Assembly (NCBI GenBank): GCA_943736015.1
Contig: OX031065.1
Coordinates: 33,432,427 to 33,496,426 of the forward strand
Length of the DNA: 64,000 nucleotides
Source of the DNA: Tridacna crocea
Taxonomy: Eukaryota > Mollusca > Bivalvia > Cardiida > Cardiidae
Reading direction: 5' to 3'
Notes under the pieces: model-generated
The model's input: only the letters and a program-made list of their open reading frames with translations
Told to the model about the DNA's origin: nothing
The model's database searches: none
Translations under genes and position numbers: made by a program
Shown here: in pieces, positions 31,183-42,200 of the stretch
Numbering within the stretch: the first letter of the stretch is position 1
Layout: each line of letters begins with the position of its first letter

Positions 31183-31431
31183 TTAACTCTTTACCAAACG
31201 ACAAAGTTTGAGACTTGGACAAACTGAAAGCATTTGCAGACGATAAAAATAACGTAGCTCAAAAAATTGAAACTTGACTTTATAAGAGTAGAAATTTGTT
31301 TTGTGAAGGGTTGAAAACATTGTGGAAAAGGAGAAAATGCTGGTTACCAGCATTTTCTCCTTTTCCCACAATGTTTTCAAAAGGATTATTTCTCAGTGTC
31401 GTGAAAATCCGGGATTGTTTGGGAAAAGGTT
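31183..31431 (-). mobile_element. Hairpin element A with extended long arm
   Basis: The segment AGAGTAGAAATTTGTTTTGT adds about 20 bp that partly duplicates the inner long arm; the right end has lost its TTAA. Confidence 0.88.
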
Positions 31432-31615
31432 GTCTAAAAAGTTAAAGCTTATGTTTACAAAATAGGAGGCGTTAGAAGATGAGTCAAATAAAATTTACCT
31501 CGTATCTTCCTCGTAGTCTGAAGTTTCAGTTTCCTGTTTGTATAGCTTTAATGAATCCGTTTGTATGATATTAAACACTTCGTCTGCACGAATCTAGAGA
31601 ACCATTTTGAATCCT

Positions 31616-32142
31616 TTAAAGGTGGCCCTTCAGATTTTACGAAAATTTTACAAAAATGCGAAAAAATCATCTTTATACTCCCAAAGCCTTTTAATTTGCA
31701 TTCATAAAAACCAAGTAGTCGAAATTTAACCGACTACAAGAGAAATTAGAGATCTTTACTATGGCCAAGGTCGACATGTGTAATTCTCTCATTTACATAC
31801 AGGAAATACAAAGACGAAGCTTCAAACATAGCGTCCGAAGAAGACATTATGGAAAACAATCATTACTTGTTCCATGTTATGTAATGGAATTCAAGCGTTA
31901 TTAGTCATGTGCAAATCACTTGACATTCTCACAATGTTTTTTTTTTTATTTGCGCAAAATCTAAAAAATACATTAAGAGGCTATGTAGCCTTTTAAGGGA
32001 AAACTAACAAAAATGTAATTTTATGAGTATTAGATATTGATGATTTGTTTTCTTTTTTTTTCCCCCATATAAATTTCAGTGATATAGATCTATATATATT
32101 TTAATTGGTTGAGATGTTCAAAACCTAAATACCCACCTTTAA
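31616..32142 (+). mobile_element. TTAA-flanked element with AGGTGG ends, copy 1
   Basis: TTAA then AGGTGGCCCTTCAGATT at the left; AAATACCCACCT then TTAA at the right; 527 bp. No coding sequence. An inverted copy is at 48288-48831; both share GAAGCTTC.AACATA and TCTAATTTCTCTTGT (in inverse) internally. Confidence 0.88.
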
Positions 32143-32333
32143 AGAATCCGTTAGTAAAAACCGTAGCTTTACCGATGTATCAATATCATTGAGCACACTA
32201 CACACAAATGATAATTTATGGTAAGATAAAACTGAAACTAAATAAATAGCCCCACGTCAGGTTTACCTTTATCTTCCTGAACTCCCTAAAACTCTTTACA
32301 TTCCCCTTCTCTACCTTGGTTGTTTGTATGGTT

Positions 32334-32564
32334 TTAAACTCTTTACCAAACGACAAAATTTTAAGCTTGTCCAAATCGAAAGCATTTGCAGACGACAAAA
32401 TATAAGTGACTGAAAATTTGAAATTTGTGTTGGGAAGGTTAGAAAACTTTGTGGGAAAAGGAGTAAATGCTGTTTACCAGCATATTCTCCTTTTCCCACA
32501 ATGTTTTCTAAAGGCTTTTTTTTTCAGGGGCCTCAAAAGTAGGGATTGTGTGGTAATGGGTTAA
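32334..32564 (-). mobile_element. Hairpin element A, first of three in array
   Basis: Long arm first; right TTAA shared with the next copy. Left stem carries AACTTTGTGGG. Confidence 0.94.
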
Positions 32565-32790
32565 CCCATTACCACACAATCCCGATTTTTTACGTCCCTG
32601 AGAAAGAAGCCTTCGGAAAATATTGTGAGAAAAGGAGAAAATGCTGGTAACCAGCATTTTCTCCTTTTTCCACAATGTTTTTCTACCTGTTCAGGAACAA
32701 TTATTATGATCCCAAAAACATGTGAATTGGGCTCTGTGAATTCCATCAATGAAGACCAGTTTGAAATTCTGCTGTGAGGTAAAAGGTTAA
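32561..32790 (+). mobile_element. Hairpin element A, middle of array
   Basis: Opposite orientation to both neighbours. The long arm is replaced or highly diverged (GAACAATTATTATGATCCC onward). Confidence 0.9.
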
Positions 32791-33003
32791 CTCTTTACCA
32801 AACGACAAACCCAAATCGAAAGCATTTGCAGTCGACGAAATTAATTCGGCTGAGAAATTAAAATTCGTTTTGAGGAAGGTAGAAAACATTGTGGGAAAAG
32901 GAGAAAATGCTAGTTATCAGCATTTTTTTCCTTTTCCCACAATGTTTTCAGAGGTTTCTTTCTCATGGTCGATAAAAGTAGGGATTGTGTGGTAAAGAAT
33001 TAA
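32787..33003 (-). mobile_element. Hairpin element A, third of array
   Basis: Shares TTAA 32787-32790 with the middle copy; stem intact, loop CTAGTTATCAG. Confidence 0.92.
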
Positions 33004-33546
33004 TCGGGTTTTCACCTCTAGTTCGGTTATATCGCAGCGACCAGTGCACCTATCCACACCCTCAAGTAAACAGTACTTCGCACAATTTTAACCAAGCTAC
33101 TATCTGCTATTCCATATACTGTCGTTGTCTGCGCATGTCATATTCTTCGCAGATTCGACTGTCTTATATGACGCATCACCAGCCCCGAAAGCGGGCTGAC
33201 TGTAATATTACGCTCTATAAAGTAGCAATGTAGAAAATAGCTTTTATCAATACGTTTCAGGAGAAATGAGACCTGCTTTAGCTCCAGATTTCTCTAAACT
33301 ACTGATCACAGCTGGGTGAATTGCATGAGGTAGCGTTTTATTATGTAAACTTTTATTTTAGTTTTAAATTCAAAGTAACGGTTGTCGCGTAGGAAAGTGG
33401 TTCGGTTCTGTACCCAGGATGCCCAAGTTAGATAGATGAGTATTTATAGAATGCCATCTAGCGGGAGATAATGATACACTGTGACTATCCGGTCGAAACA
33501 ATGATAAACTGTGTTGGAGGAATGAACACTGTTGGAATGACTGTCA
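33004..33546. repeat. Intergenic; dispersed repeat family E
   Basis: 33122-33185 (TGCGCATGTCATATTCTTC, then TATGACGCATCACC) and GCCATCTAGCGGGAGATAAT near 33450 recur in the same order at 44425-44545 with a shorter middle. The function is unknown. Confidence 0.65.
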
Positions 33547-33776
33547 TTAACCCATTACCACACAATCCCTACTTTTGACAAGCCTGAGAAAGCAGCCTAC
33601 AGAAAACACTGTGGGAAAAGGAGAAAATGCTGGTAACCAGCATTTTCTCCTTTTTCCACAATGTTTTCTACCCCTTACAAAACAAATTTAAAAATTTTCA
33701 GTCACTTTTATTTTGTCGTCTGCAAATGCTTTCGATTTGGACAAACCTAAAATATTGTCGTTTGGTAATGAATTAA
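33547..33776 (+). mobile_element. Hairpin element A, full length
   Basis: TTAA at both ends, left stem CACTGTGGG, right stem CCACAATG. Confidence 0.94.
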
Positions 33777-33779
33777 TCC

Positions 33780-33930
33780 TTAGAACGAAATCGGCGGTCC
33801 TGAGAATCAAACCAGCGCGACACCGTGGTTTCAAGTGCTGTACGCTACCAAATGCTCCACCGGGCTCGGCCTCTTCTCTAGCAGTCGATTCTGGCAGCTC
33901 AGCTGTTACAAACTTCAGTAGTCCAGAGAA
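33780..33930 (-). mobile_element. tRNA-like SINE remnant
   Basis: On the minus strand: GCCCGGTGGAGCATTTGGTA (A-box-like) then CGCGCTGGTTTGATTCTC (B-box-like), 73-bp tRNA-like span. A different SINE family from SINE-1 and SINE-2. Confidence 0.55.
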
Positions 33931-34002
33931 AATAAATGGTTCCAGTCCCGACTTTGCAAAACTTTTATTTTTAAGGATTGATGACAGTCATTGAGAGGAG
34001 AT

Positions 34003-34066
34003 TTGTCGTCTGCAAACACTTTGAATTTGGACAAGTACATAATTTTGTTGTAGTGTAAAATTTAAA
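34003..34066 (+). mobile_element. Hairpin element A, long-arm fragment
   Basis: TTTGTCGTCTGCAAACACTT to the degraded end only. Confidence 0.75.
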
Positions 34067-34172
34067 TATCTAAACACAAGAAGTTACAAAAACTACGTAT
34101 GCGTCTGCTGGTAAAACATACAACATTACAAAAAACTGAATTGATTATATATAACATGAATATAAACCTTGT

Positions 34173-34392
34173 TTAAACTTTTTACCAAACGACAAAAGTC
34201 AAGACTGGTCCAAATTCAAAGAATTTGCAGACCACAAACTCAATGCTGGCTACATTGTAAGAATTTTCGTTCAAAGAGTAGAAAACACCTTGGGAAATGA
34301 AGAAAATGCTGGTTACCAGCATTTTCTCCTTTTCTCACGATGTTTTCGAAAGTCTTTTTTCTTAAAACTCGGGATATTGTGGAAAAGAGTCA
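34173..34392 (-). mobile_element. Hairpin element A, full length
   Basis: Left TTAA intact, right decayed; short arm partly deleted. Confidence 0.87.
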
Positions 34393-34462
34393 AAATGTAG
34401 CGAATTTATAGAAAACTACACGATAGAATACCTGTGTTACGCGCCAGTCCCCAATCACTGTC

Positions 34463-34665
34463 ATTAAACCCTGTGCAAGACGGCAGAATGGTGAACTTTA
34501 CTCAATTGAAAGACTTTGGAGACAATAATTTGACAGAGAATTTTGTATTTGAAAAATTAATAAAACATTACGGGGAAATGACACAATGCTGTTTTTTTTA
34601 AATGATATTTTCTACAGGCTTTCTTTGCAGGACAGTTTTAACATGGTCTCTTTAGTAAAGCTTCC
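34463..34665 (-). mobile_element. Hairpin element A, strongly decayed
   Basis: Recognised only by arm order and remnants such as AAAACATTACGGGGAAATGA. Confidence 0.45.
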
Positions 34666-34875
34666 CTTACCATTTATAAACGCACGTCATCTTGTCCCTT
34701 CGTACACCTCTTGCTGAAGATCTGTTTTTCTGGTTAAAACGTTATAAAAGGGGGCAATTCCCTGTTACCAATTCCTGACAGTTTTCCCCCATATCATCAG
34801 ATAATTCGCAAATAAATTTTCTTCATCTAGATGAGCTTCCAACACTTGTACAAGTTATTTGGGTATGTCGAACTG

Positions 34876-35105
34876 CTGGCCTTTCCCAAAAAACAAAACT
34901 TTAGACTGGCCCAAATTGAAAGCAGTCTTGTAGACGACAAAATAAACCTAACTCAAAAATTGAAATTTGTTTCCAGCAGGGTAGAAAACATTGTGGGAAA
35001 AGGAGAAAATGCTGGTTACTAGCATTTTCTCCTTTTTCCATAATGTTTTTTAAAGGCTCCCATCTCGGGTCGTACAAACCAGGGATTGTTTGGTAAAGGG
35101 TTTAA
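34876..35105 (-). mobile_element. Hairpin element A, full length
   Basis: Stem intact; long arm has an insertion (GCAGTCTTGTAGACG). Confidence 0.92.
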
Positions 35106-35440
35106 GGTAATGGGTTAACCCATAACCAGCTTAAGATGTTAAATGAAGCGGTCAAGTCGATAGAAAAAACTCGAATGCTACTATTTCAAACTTATTTTAT
35201 GGAGAAAAGCAGATACAAGATCAGGCTGCACTATCTGTGCAGTCTGATCTTAATCTTCACTGTCCACCAAAGGCCATTGAATGACGCTTACCAGTCTCAG
35301 GGCTGTGTCGTGTCGATTTCACGCTGTTTATGTTTATCTCAATCGATTGACAAAATAGTGACAGGTGTGTAGTTGGCAATCTGCTGCAGTTATACTTGGA
35401 CTGCCGTATCCCTGTACCAATCTCAGTGTTTTCTTGTCTC
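35106..35440. other. Intergenic, small palindromic repeat
   Basis: 35217-35268 contains AGATCAGGCTGCACTATCTG and its imperfect inverse TGCAGTCTGATCTTAATCT; otherwise nothing. Confidence 0.5.
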
Positions 35441-35620
35441 AAATGTAGGAAAAATGTTCCGAGAAAATAAGAAAATGCTTGTAAAAGGCACTTTCTCCCT
35501 TTCCCACAACGTTTTCTACCCTTGCGCATATACATGTACCTACAAACTCGACATTTGTGTTGCCGGTAAAAGCAATCCCGTCTTCAACAACTTCGATACT
35601 TCTAGGCTAAGCCCGGTTGG
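35441..35620 (+). mobile_element. Hairpin element A, decayed
   Basis: Stem remnants GAAAATAAGAAAATGCTTGT and CCCTTTCCCACAACG. Confidence 0.6.
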
Positions 35621-35633
35621 CCTACCGTTTACC

Positions 35634-35830
35634 AAATTACCAAACGCTAAAATTTTTGGCTTGTCCAAATTGAAAGCGTTTGCAGACGACAAAATAAAAG
35701 TGACTCAAAATTTGACATTAATTTTGTTTTGGGAAGGGAAGAAAACATAGTGGGAAAAGGAGAAAATGCTGGTTACCAAAGGCTTCTTTCTCAGGCTCGT
35801 CAAAAGTAGGGACTGTATGGTTATGGGTTA
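35634..35830 (-). mobile_element. Hairpin element A, right stem deleted
   Basis: GCTGGTTACC joins directly to AAAGGCTTCTTTCTC. Confidence 0.88.
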
Positions 35831-36042
35831 GTTCCTTGCTAAACGACAAAAATTACAGTCGTCCAAAATCAAAGCGACAAATGCAATAAGGATGCAGCGC
35901 CTAGAGTTATCTGTGAATGGGTGGTAAAGAGTATGGGAAAAGGAGAAAATGTTGATCATAAAAATTCTGCCCTTTTCTCACAAAGTTTCCAATTGCTCTT
36001 TCAGTGTCTGAGCGTTAAAACGCGGCATTGTTCGGAAAAAAA
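35828..36042 (-). mobile_element. Hairpin element A, decayed
   Basis: Follows the previous copy at its mutated TTAG end. Confidence 0.55.
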
Positions 36043-36359
36043 AAGTTTATCAAAAATATTTGACTTCAATGCTGGTCTCTTTCCACGGAAGATTTTGTTC
36101 TGCAAATTCGGAGGATAGTGCAAGGAAAGTGCGGAATGAATGTTGAAATGATGAATACGCGAGACCTGTGTATTTCATCTTTAATTTTGTACCTTTCCTG
36201 AAAAGCATTATCGCCTATATTTGCCATGCAAAATCCTGCCTATCATTTAATATTCACTCGGTACTTTTCAGGTATTATCCTCCAAAACTGCCAGTCAAAT
36301 TTCTGGTTTTCAGAGTACGGAAATAATTATCAGAACAAAGATCACCAGTGACTTTGGCG

Positions 36360-36875
36360 TTCAACCCGTTTGACCCAAAACAATAGGGCATCTCTTTAGG
36401 TCATGAGCAACACTTGTATAAAGTTTCAGGGTCCTACGTCAAACAGCTATTGAATTTAAGCACGGAAGTTACCATTTTCCAACAAAGTTAAGCTTTGACC
36501 TTGACCTTTGACCAACTTTTCCCCAAAACAATAGGATACCCTCCTTAGGCCATGAGCAAGTCTTGTATAGAGTTTCAAGGCCCTAGATAAACAGCTATAT
36601 ATTGAGTTAGAACATACAAACGACTTTCAAACGAAGTTTGTCTATGGCCTTGACCTTTGACCTTCGTGGCTAAAAAAACAATTAATGCACCTTTTTGCAC
36701 CACGAAGAACATTTGCATGAAGTTTCATGGCCTTGTGTCAGATGGCTTTTGAGACAGATCTCGAGTGAAGAAAAGAAAAAGTCAACGGACGGACGGATTG
36801 ACAGATTGACGGACGGACATAGTAAAACCAGTATATTACCCCTTCATGTGTGTGAGGTATACTAAGGTTTAAGCC
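36360..36875 (+). mobile_element. Tandem-unit element, ~150-bp units, different family
   Basis: Three diverged units marked by ACCTTGACCTTTGACC and CATGAGCAA.ACTTGTAT, then a GGACGGACGG tract and GTATACTAAG end. Architecture parallels the 157-bp elements: units, then a GGAC tract, then a TATAC-like end. Confidence 0.7.
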
Positions 36876-37043
36876 TGTCGTCGGATGTCGATCATACCTA
36901 TTTGTTACTTTATTTTGTTCGGAATTTCTTGCTTTGTTGTGGCGCTGCTTGAGCGCCGGCACTATATCTTTGTGGCGCCACATGAGCGGCGGTTAACCGT
37001 TTGTAAGTTTATTTTTTTCGGAATTTCGTGATTTGTTGTGGCT

Positions 37044-37295
37044 TGCAACACATGAAAAGGGGCATTCGGACATTTGCGTAAAGTTTCGTCTCGGATCAGC
37101 CTGCGCAGTCCGCGCAGGCTAATCCGAGACAACACTTTCCGTTTTGATGCAATTTTCTGTTTTGCACATGTCTACTGAAGGACAAAATCTAATGTAGTCG
37201 TAAAGTGCCGTCTCGGATTAGCCTGCGCGGACTGCGCAGGCTGATCCGAGACGACACTTTACGCAGATGTCCGAATGCCCCTTTTCGTGTGTTGC
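37044..37295. mobile_element. Long-TIR element with nested palindromes, copy 2
   Basis: Bounded by GCAACACATGAAAAGGGGCA and its inverse. Terminal arms of ~95 bp match each other at most positions and each encloses GCCTGCGCAGTCCGCGCAGG, a perfect 20-bp palindrome on one side. Better preserved than copy 1. Confidence 0.92.
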
Positions 37296-37346
37296 ACTCC
37301 ATATCTTGTGGCGCTGCATGAGCTGCGGCACTATATTTTTATTCGC

Positions 37347-38375
37347 TTTTGAACGGTACCTATGGAGACAGCCATATTGTTTACTCGGCTTCCAGTCACT
37401 TCGTAACAAGTTCATTTTGTACTAAGGCCATTTCGTACAATTTTGGACATGTCGTACCCACCTATGCTTTTTATTTTGATCATTTCGTACACACGTGCAC
37501 ATTTGTCATTTCATAACTGTCTTTAATATCAATTAGGTAATGTGAAATATAGTTTTGATACTAATTTCTTGTGTTGTTTGCCGAGTGACAACTGCATTCG
37601 TGCATAGCTCCAATTGAACTTATGTTAAAATTCGCCGAAGAAAGGCTATCATTGTGCCTTACCATTATTGCCTCTTTCTTTTTTAAGTCCTTAGTTGGAT
37701 TCTGAAGGTTGTTTAGGGCTTCTCAGTTCATCTGTCACCGATTTTTGCATGAATTTACTTGTGAAATTTACAGTTTGAAACGCTGTAATATGCTTTACTT
37801 CAGAAACAACTGATTTGCGGCGCCATTGATGTTATACATCAAACTTTTCTTGTTATTAGGTTTTGAAAAGTACCTAGGAGGCAGCCATATATTGTTTACT
37901 TCGCTTCCAGTCATTTCGTAACTATAGGTCATTTCATACCCAAGCCATTCCGTACCCACCTCTACTTTTTTATTTTGGCCGTTTTGTACTCACTTTGATA
38001 ATTTCGTAACCGCTCTGGTCATTTCACACCTTTGAAAATATCAGTTCGGTAGGTAATTTAAAACCTAGTTTTAATACCATTTTCTTGTGTTGGTTTTCGA
38101 ATGACAACTGATTTTGTACATAGCTCGACAACTGCTTTTTCACAACTCCACTATCGACAATATGTTAAATTTTGCCGAAGAATGGCCGTGATTGTGTCTT
38201 ATTATCTGTTTCTTTTTTAGTTTTAAGTTGCATTCTACAGATTGTCTTGTAGATCTACTTCTATATTCATTTCTCACTGAGTTCTGCATAAATTCACTTT
38301 GGTCAATTCTTAATGCTGTAATTGCCTTATTTCTCTGATTTGCAACGCCATTGATGTTACGCATCAATATTTAGG
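37347..38375 (+). repeat. 514-bp tandem duplication upstream of GLG1
   Basis: Unit 1 starts TTTTGAACGGTACCTATGGA at 37347; unit 2 starts TTTTGAAAAGTACCTAGGAG at 37861. Both carry CATTTCGTAC-type short repeats, GCCGAAGAA and a CGCCATTGATGTTA segment in the same order. Diverged by many substitutions, so not recent. Confidence 0.88.
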
Positions 38376-38408
38376 CTTATTGAGATCCAAGGTCTTCAGT
38401 TAAACTAA

Positions 38409-38424
38409 CCCCCCCCCCCCCCCC
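38409..38424 (+). repeat. Poly-C run (16 C)
   Basis: Followed by a short CA repeat. Lies about 260 bp upstream of the preferred GLG1 ATG. Confidence 0.95.
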
Positions 38425-38687
38425 ACCTCACACACACTTTTCTATTATGAATGCAGTATTTATGATGCAGTGTGTGTATCGTACGAGACACCGGGAGCAA
38501 TAAAGAAATAGTTCTGATATTATCTTTGATATATAATTAGCCTATAAATTAATTTAAGCTACTCTTACCTTTTTCTCACTGCAAATAATGTGATAAAGTG
38601 ATTAAGATGGGACATTTTTACACAAATCGTATTTGTCTATTTTCAGAAACAACTCGTATGAATATATTTGTTTGTTGTCACTTCAAG

Positions 38688-39257
38688 ATGGCGACTTACA
38701 ATGGACACGTAGATCAGCGCTGTCATAAAAATATGTTCTTCCTTTTCGTTATGTTTACACTGCTGTCAGTTGCTTTAACTGAAGGTGATATAAATTCATT
38801 GAGGCGTAAGAGAGCTGCTGTAGATCCAAATAATATGCAAGGGTTAAATAACCCGCAAAAAATACCAGTGCAGCCAGGAAATGCACCCGGTGGAATGCAA
38901 CAAGATGCAGGGAAAAACTTAAATCTACTGAAGGTGAACCCCTCTCATGTGGATCAAGGAAATCTTCCAAAATTGCCAATCAATCCTGGTATACAGGGGG
39001 GTTACCAACAGAATTTTGGCAAAAATTTGGATCTGCAAGGACAAAAACTCCCTGTTGACAGCTATGGTAATCCAGTGGCTTTCAGACAGAGGAATGTTGG
39101 ATATCCAGCGGATCCCAAACTGGTGAAAAAAGCCCCGCAGTTTATGCTGGCAGAGTCACCAGAATGTCAGGAAGATTTGGCACGGCACTGTAATATAGTT
39201 CTGGGAAGCAAACGTCATAACTTTGCCATATTGGAATGTTTACAGAGAGTTGCTGAG
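38688..39257 (+). CDS. GLG1: GLG1 coding exon 1: signal peptide and N-terminal region
   Basis: 190 codons from the ATG at 38688 (context CAAGATGG), phase 0 donor GAG|gtatga. A hydrophobic signal sequence MFFLFVMFTLLSVAL lies at residues 16-30, so translation from 38733 is an alternative. Further in-frame ATGs at 38598, 38607 and 38658 would bury the signal and are less likely. After the signal comes a dibasic LRRKRAAV motif, then a Gln/Gly/Asn/Pro-rich region with two related ~30-residue units (IPVQPG...GKNLNL and LPINPG...GKNLDL). The first cysteine-rich repeat starts at SPECQEDLARHC and runs to NFAILECLQRVAE. The transcript start is not visible. Confidence 0.92.
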
Positions 39258-42200
39258 GTATGAATCATTTGCCTTTAACCCCTTACCACACAATCCCTAC
39301 TTCTGAAAACCCTGAAAGAGAAGCCTTTAGAAAACAGAGTGGGATAAGGAGAAAGTGCTGTTATCCAGCAACATTTTGTCATGTGGTAAAGAGTTAAAGC
39401 AAGTTCGAGGTCCAGTTTCTTTTTGAACGGGATGCGGTCAAAACGTACCCAAACCAAAACGTACCCAAAAAATAAGTCAAAACGTACCCAAAAGTTAAGT
39501 CAAAACGTACCCAAAATTTAAGTCAAAACGTACCCAAAGTAAAATTGTCATTGAAATAATTTCAGTGTTAGTTACAGATTAAAAACTTAATATATCTTAC
39601 CTTTTAAGGATGTTTTAAATCCAGACTCACTTTAATATCCTTGTAATTCTTCAAAAATGATGCATGGTTTCAATCCTATGTTACATTCAATTATGGGTGA
39701 TGTGTTTATGTCAGGACTAATCAGGTGTAACAAACTAGTTGTCATTAACAGTTTTATTTTCATAAAAGATGATTTACAAACATTTGTACACATGTTTACA
39801 TACATGTAGTATTGATTTTATTCACCACCCAGCCCCTTTCAAAGTTAACAAAAAATAAGTTAGATCTAGTCGATCTAAAATGAAAATGTTCAGTGATATT
39901 TAGTTGAACATGTCTTTTTTTCACCCACAAAAAGCACAGGTTACCTATAATGACACAATCTGTAGTATTTACAATCCTTCTGAAAAATAACTTTTTACAA
40001 CATTGTAACAACTTCCTTTCATTTCTCACAATGTTTTTACCCTTCGAAGCCTTATATTACAACGGTTATTTGCAAATGTTTTCAATCTGGAAGAGTCCAA
40101 GATTTTATTGATTGGTAAAGAGTTAAGTTTACAATATTTTCAGTGCAGAATATATCTTACAATATTCGCCCTCTAAATGTTAATATTTCAAATCAACTGA
40201 AAAATTGTGTAAATATTTATACTTGTAATGATAAGAAGGTGTAACCGAGTCACCACACATAGACAACAAAATCTTTTACTTATCCATGTTTTGGGAATTT
40301 CCTGATGATAAAAATGTTACAAAGAAGAACTTTCAAAGAACCCTTTAGTTTTTCATCTAAAGCAAACTGTCTCTCAAATCATCAATATTTACCAAGCATT
40401 CAAATATATAATCAGGTAATATACAGTAGCTAAATACAACTGTGAATAAAGAATTTATTCACCACATAATTATAGTTTATTACACTCTTTTTGGGTGTGA
40501 AAATTGCACCTTTTGTTATCCAAACAATGTAATTAACGTATCTCATTTCTATGATTTTATAAGTGCTAATTCTTAAGAAGATTTTTTTTCACGATTTTTT
40601 TTATTGATAAAATGTATATTAATAAAGATGGATACCGATACATGTATCAAGCTATCTGATGCTTTTTCCCTAATGTTAATTGTATTTGCCTAAAAAAAAG
40701 AGAGATACACACACTGTAATTTTATCATGAAGCGTTTGATAGACTTAGCTATATGTTCTGTGATATGCTTCAATATTTGTTTTAATCATGTAAGGCAAAT
40801 TTGAAATAAAGCAGAATTAAAAATTACCATCATCAAGATGGCGAAAACAATATTTCTATTAATTTGTGGAAAGATGGAAGATCAAAAACTATAAAAATCA
40901 TAGGTACATTTTGACTTCACATTGGGTACGTTTTGACTCCACTCGGGTACGTTTTGACTTCAGTTGGGTACGTTTTGACTCCACTTGGGTACGTTTTGAC
41001 TTGGGTACGTTTTGGTTGGGTACGTTTTGACTGTAAACCTTTTGAACTGGATTATTACTACGGGTGACAGATGTTTCGGTAACAGACGAGTTTGGTAACA
41101 TAGACTTATAGAGTAAATTGATTGGATGTTTCGGTAACAAAGCAATTATATAGTGTTTATGACCTGTGACACCTAATGTATGGCTTTGTTATGTTCAAAA
41201 CTTTTACTTTTGCACTTTTCACCCAGTTATCCTGTGATAGATAGTTCAAACCTTTTATTTTTTCACTTTCCACCCTCTTTCGCTGGAAAGATAGGCAATC
41301 CACATGGTCAATACATACAGCATGAAATGAGGTACATAACAAAAAAATATTTATGATACATAGTGGAAATTACAAATTAAATTTTTGAGTGACGAAATAA
41401 AGTCATGTGTTGGGTGTAAAGAACATCATGATACATGACCACTATTATAATTGCTTTGTTACCGAAACATCCAATCAATTTACTCTATAGTCTATGTTAC
41501 TGAACTCGTCTGTTACCGAAACATCCGTAAATCATTACTACTTCATTGTGATTGCGGCTCATGGCAACAGAGCAAGGAGAAGTGTTATAGAGTTGAAAAA
41601 AGAAGTACTATGTCTGATTTTGTAAACTCTTGACAGGAAGATACAATGTAGAATATTTTAAAAAGCTTCTCGGGGTTCATCTGCATACCCCTATCAAAAA
41701 ACAGTACTCCACTTGCAAATGGATGTGGGAAATGGTGTATTGCATACAAGGTTGGCAAAAAGCCGGTCAATATGAGTATTGACCGGGCAGGCGGTTTTAA
41801 CTGGTTAAAACCGGTCAATAGTGGTCAATACTGGTCGATTGGTGGTCAATTGAAGTGGTTGATTGGGTCGATTGAATCACTGACTTAGATACCTGTCCTG
41901 TTTCTAAGCTAGTCTTAAAAGCTCTCCTAAATCCTGTACTGAAGATATATTACATATTAAGTCATCAGTGTCATAGTTTTTATCAGTAAGGTGCCTTTTT
42001 TTTTTGTTTGATCATAATTCTAAAGATATTACTGCTGGTCAACTGAAGAGGTTGTTTGGATTGACCTTCCTCTTTGAACTTACACGCAGGTCAGTTCTTT
42101 TCAACCATAGAACTTTAGAAGTTTTATTTATCATCATTCCTTATAGGTTAAATATCTATTTATAGTACTGCATCTTTTCTTTTTTTCTCTTCTCCACTAC

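Noticed and set aside
33780-33930. Functional tRNA gene on the minus strand
   Set aside because: A- and B-box-like segments are present but the acceptor stem does not pair convincingly, so it is listed as a SINE remnant.
38598-38687. Upstream in-frame Met codons of GLG1 exon 1
   Set aside because: They would place about 45 residues before the signal peptide; the ATG at 38688 has better context.
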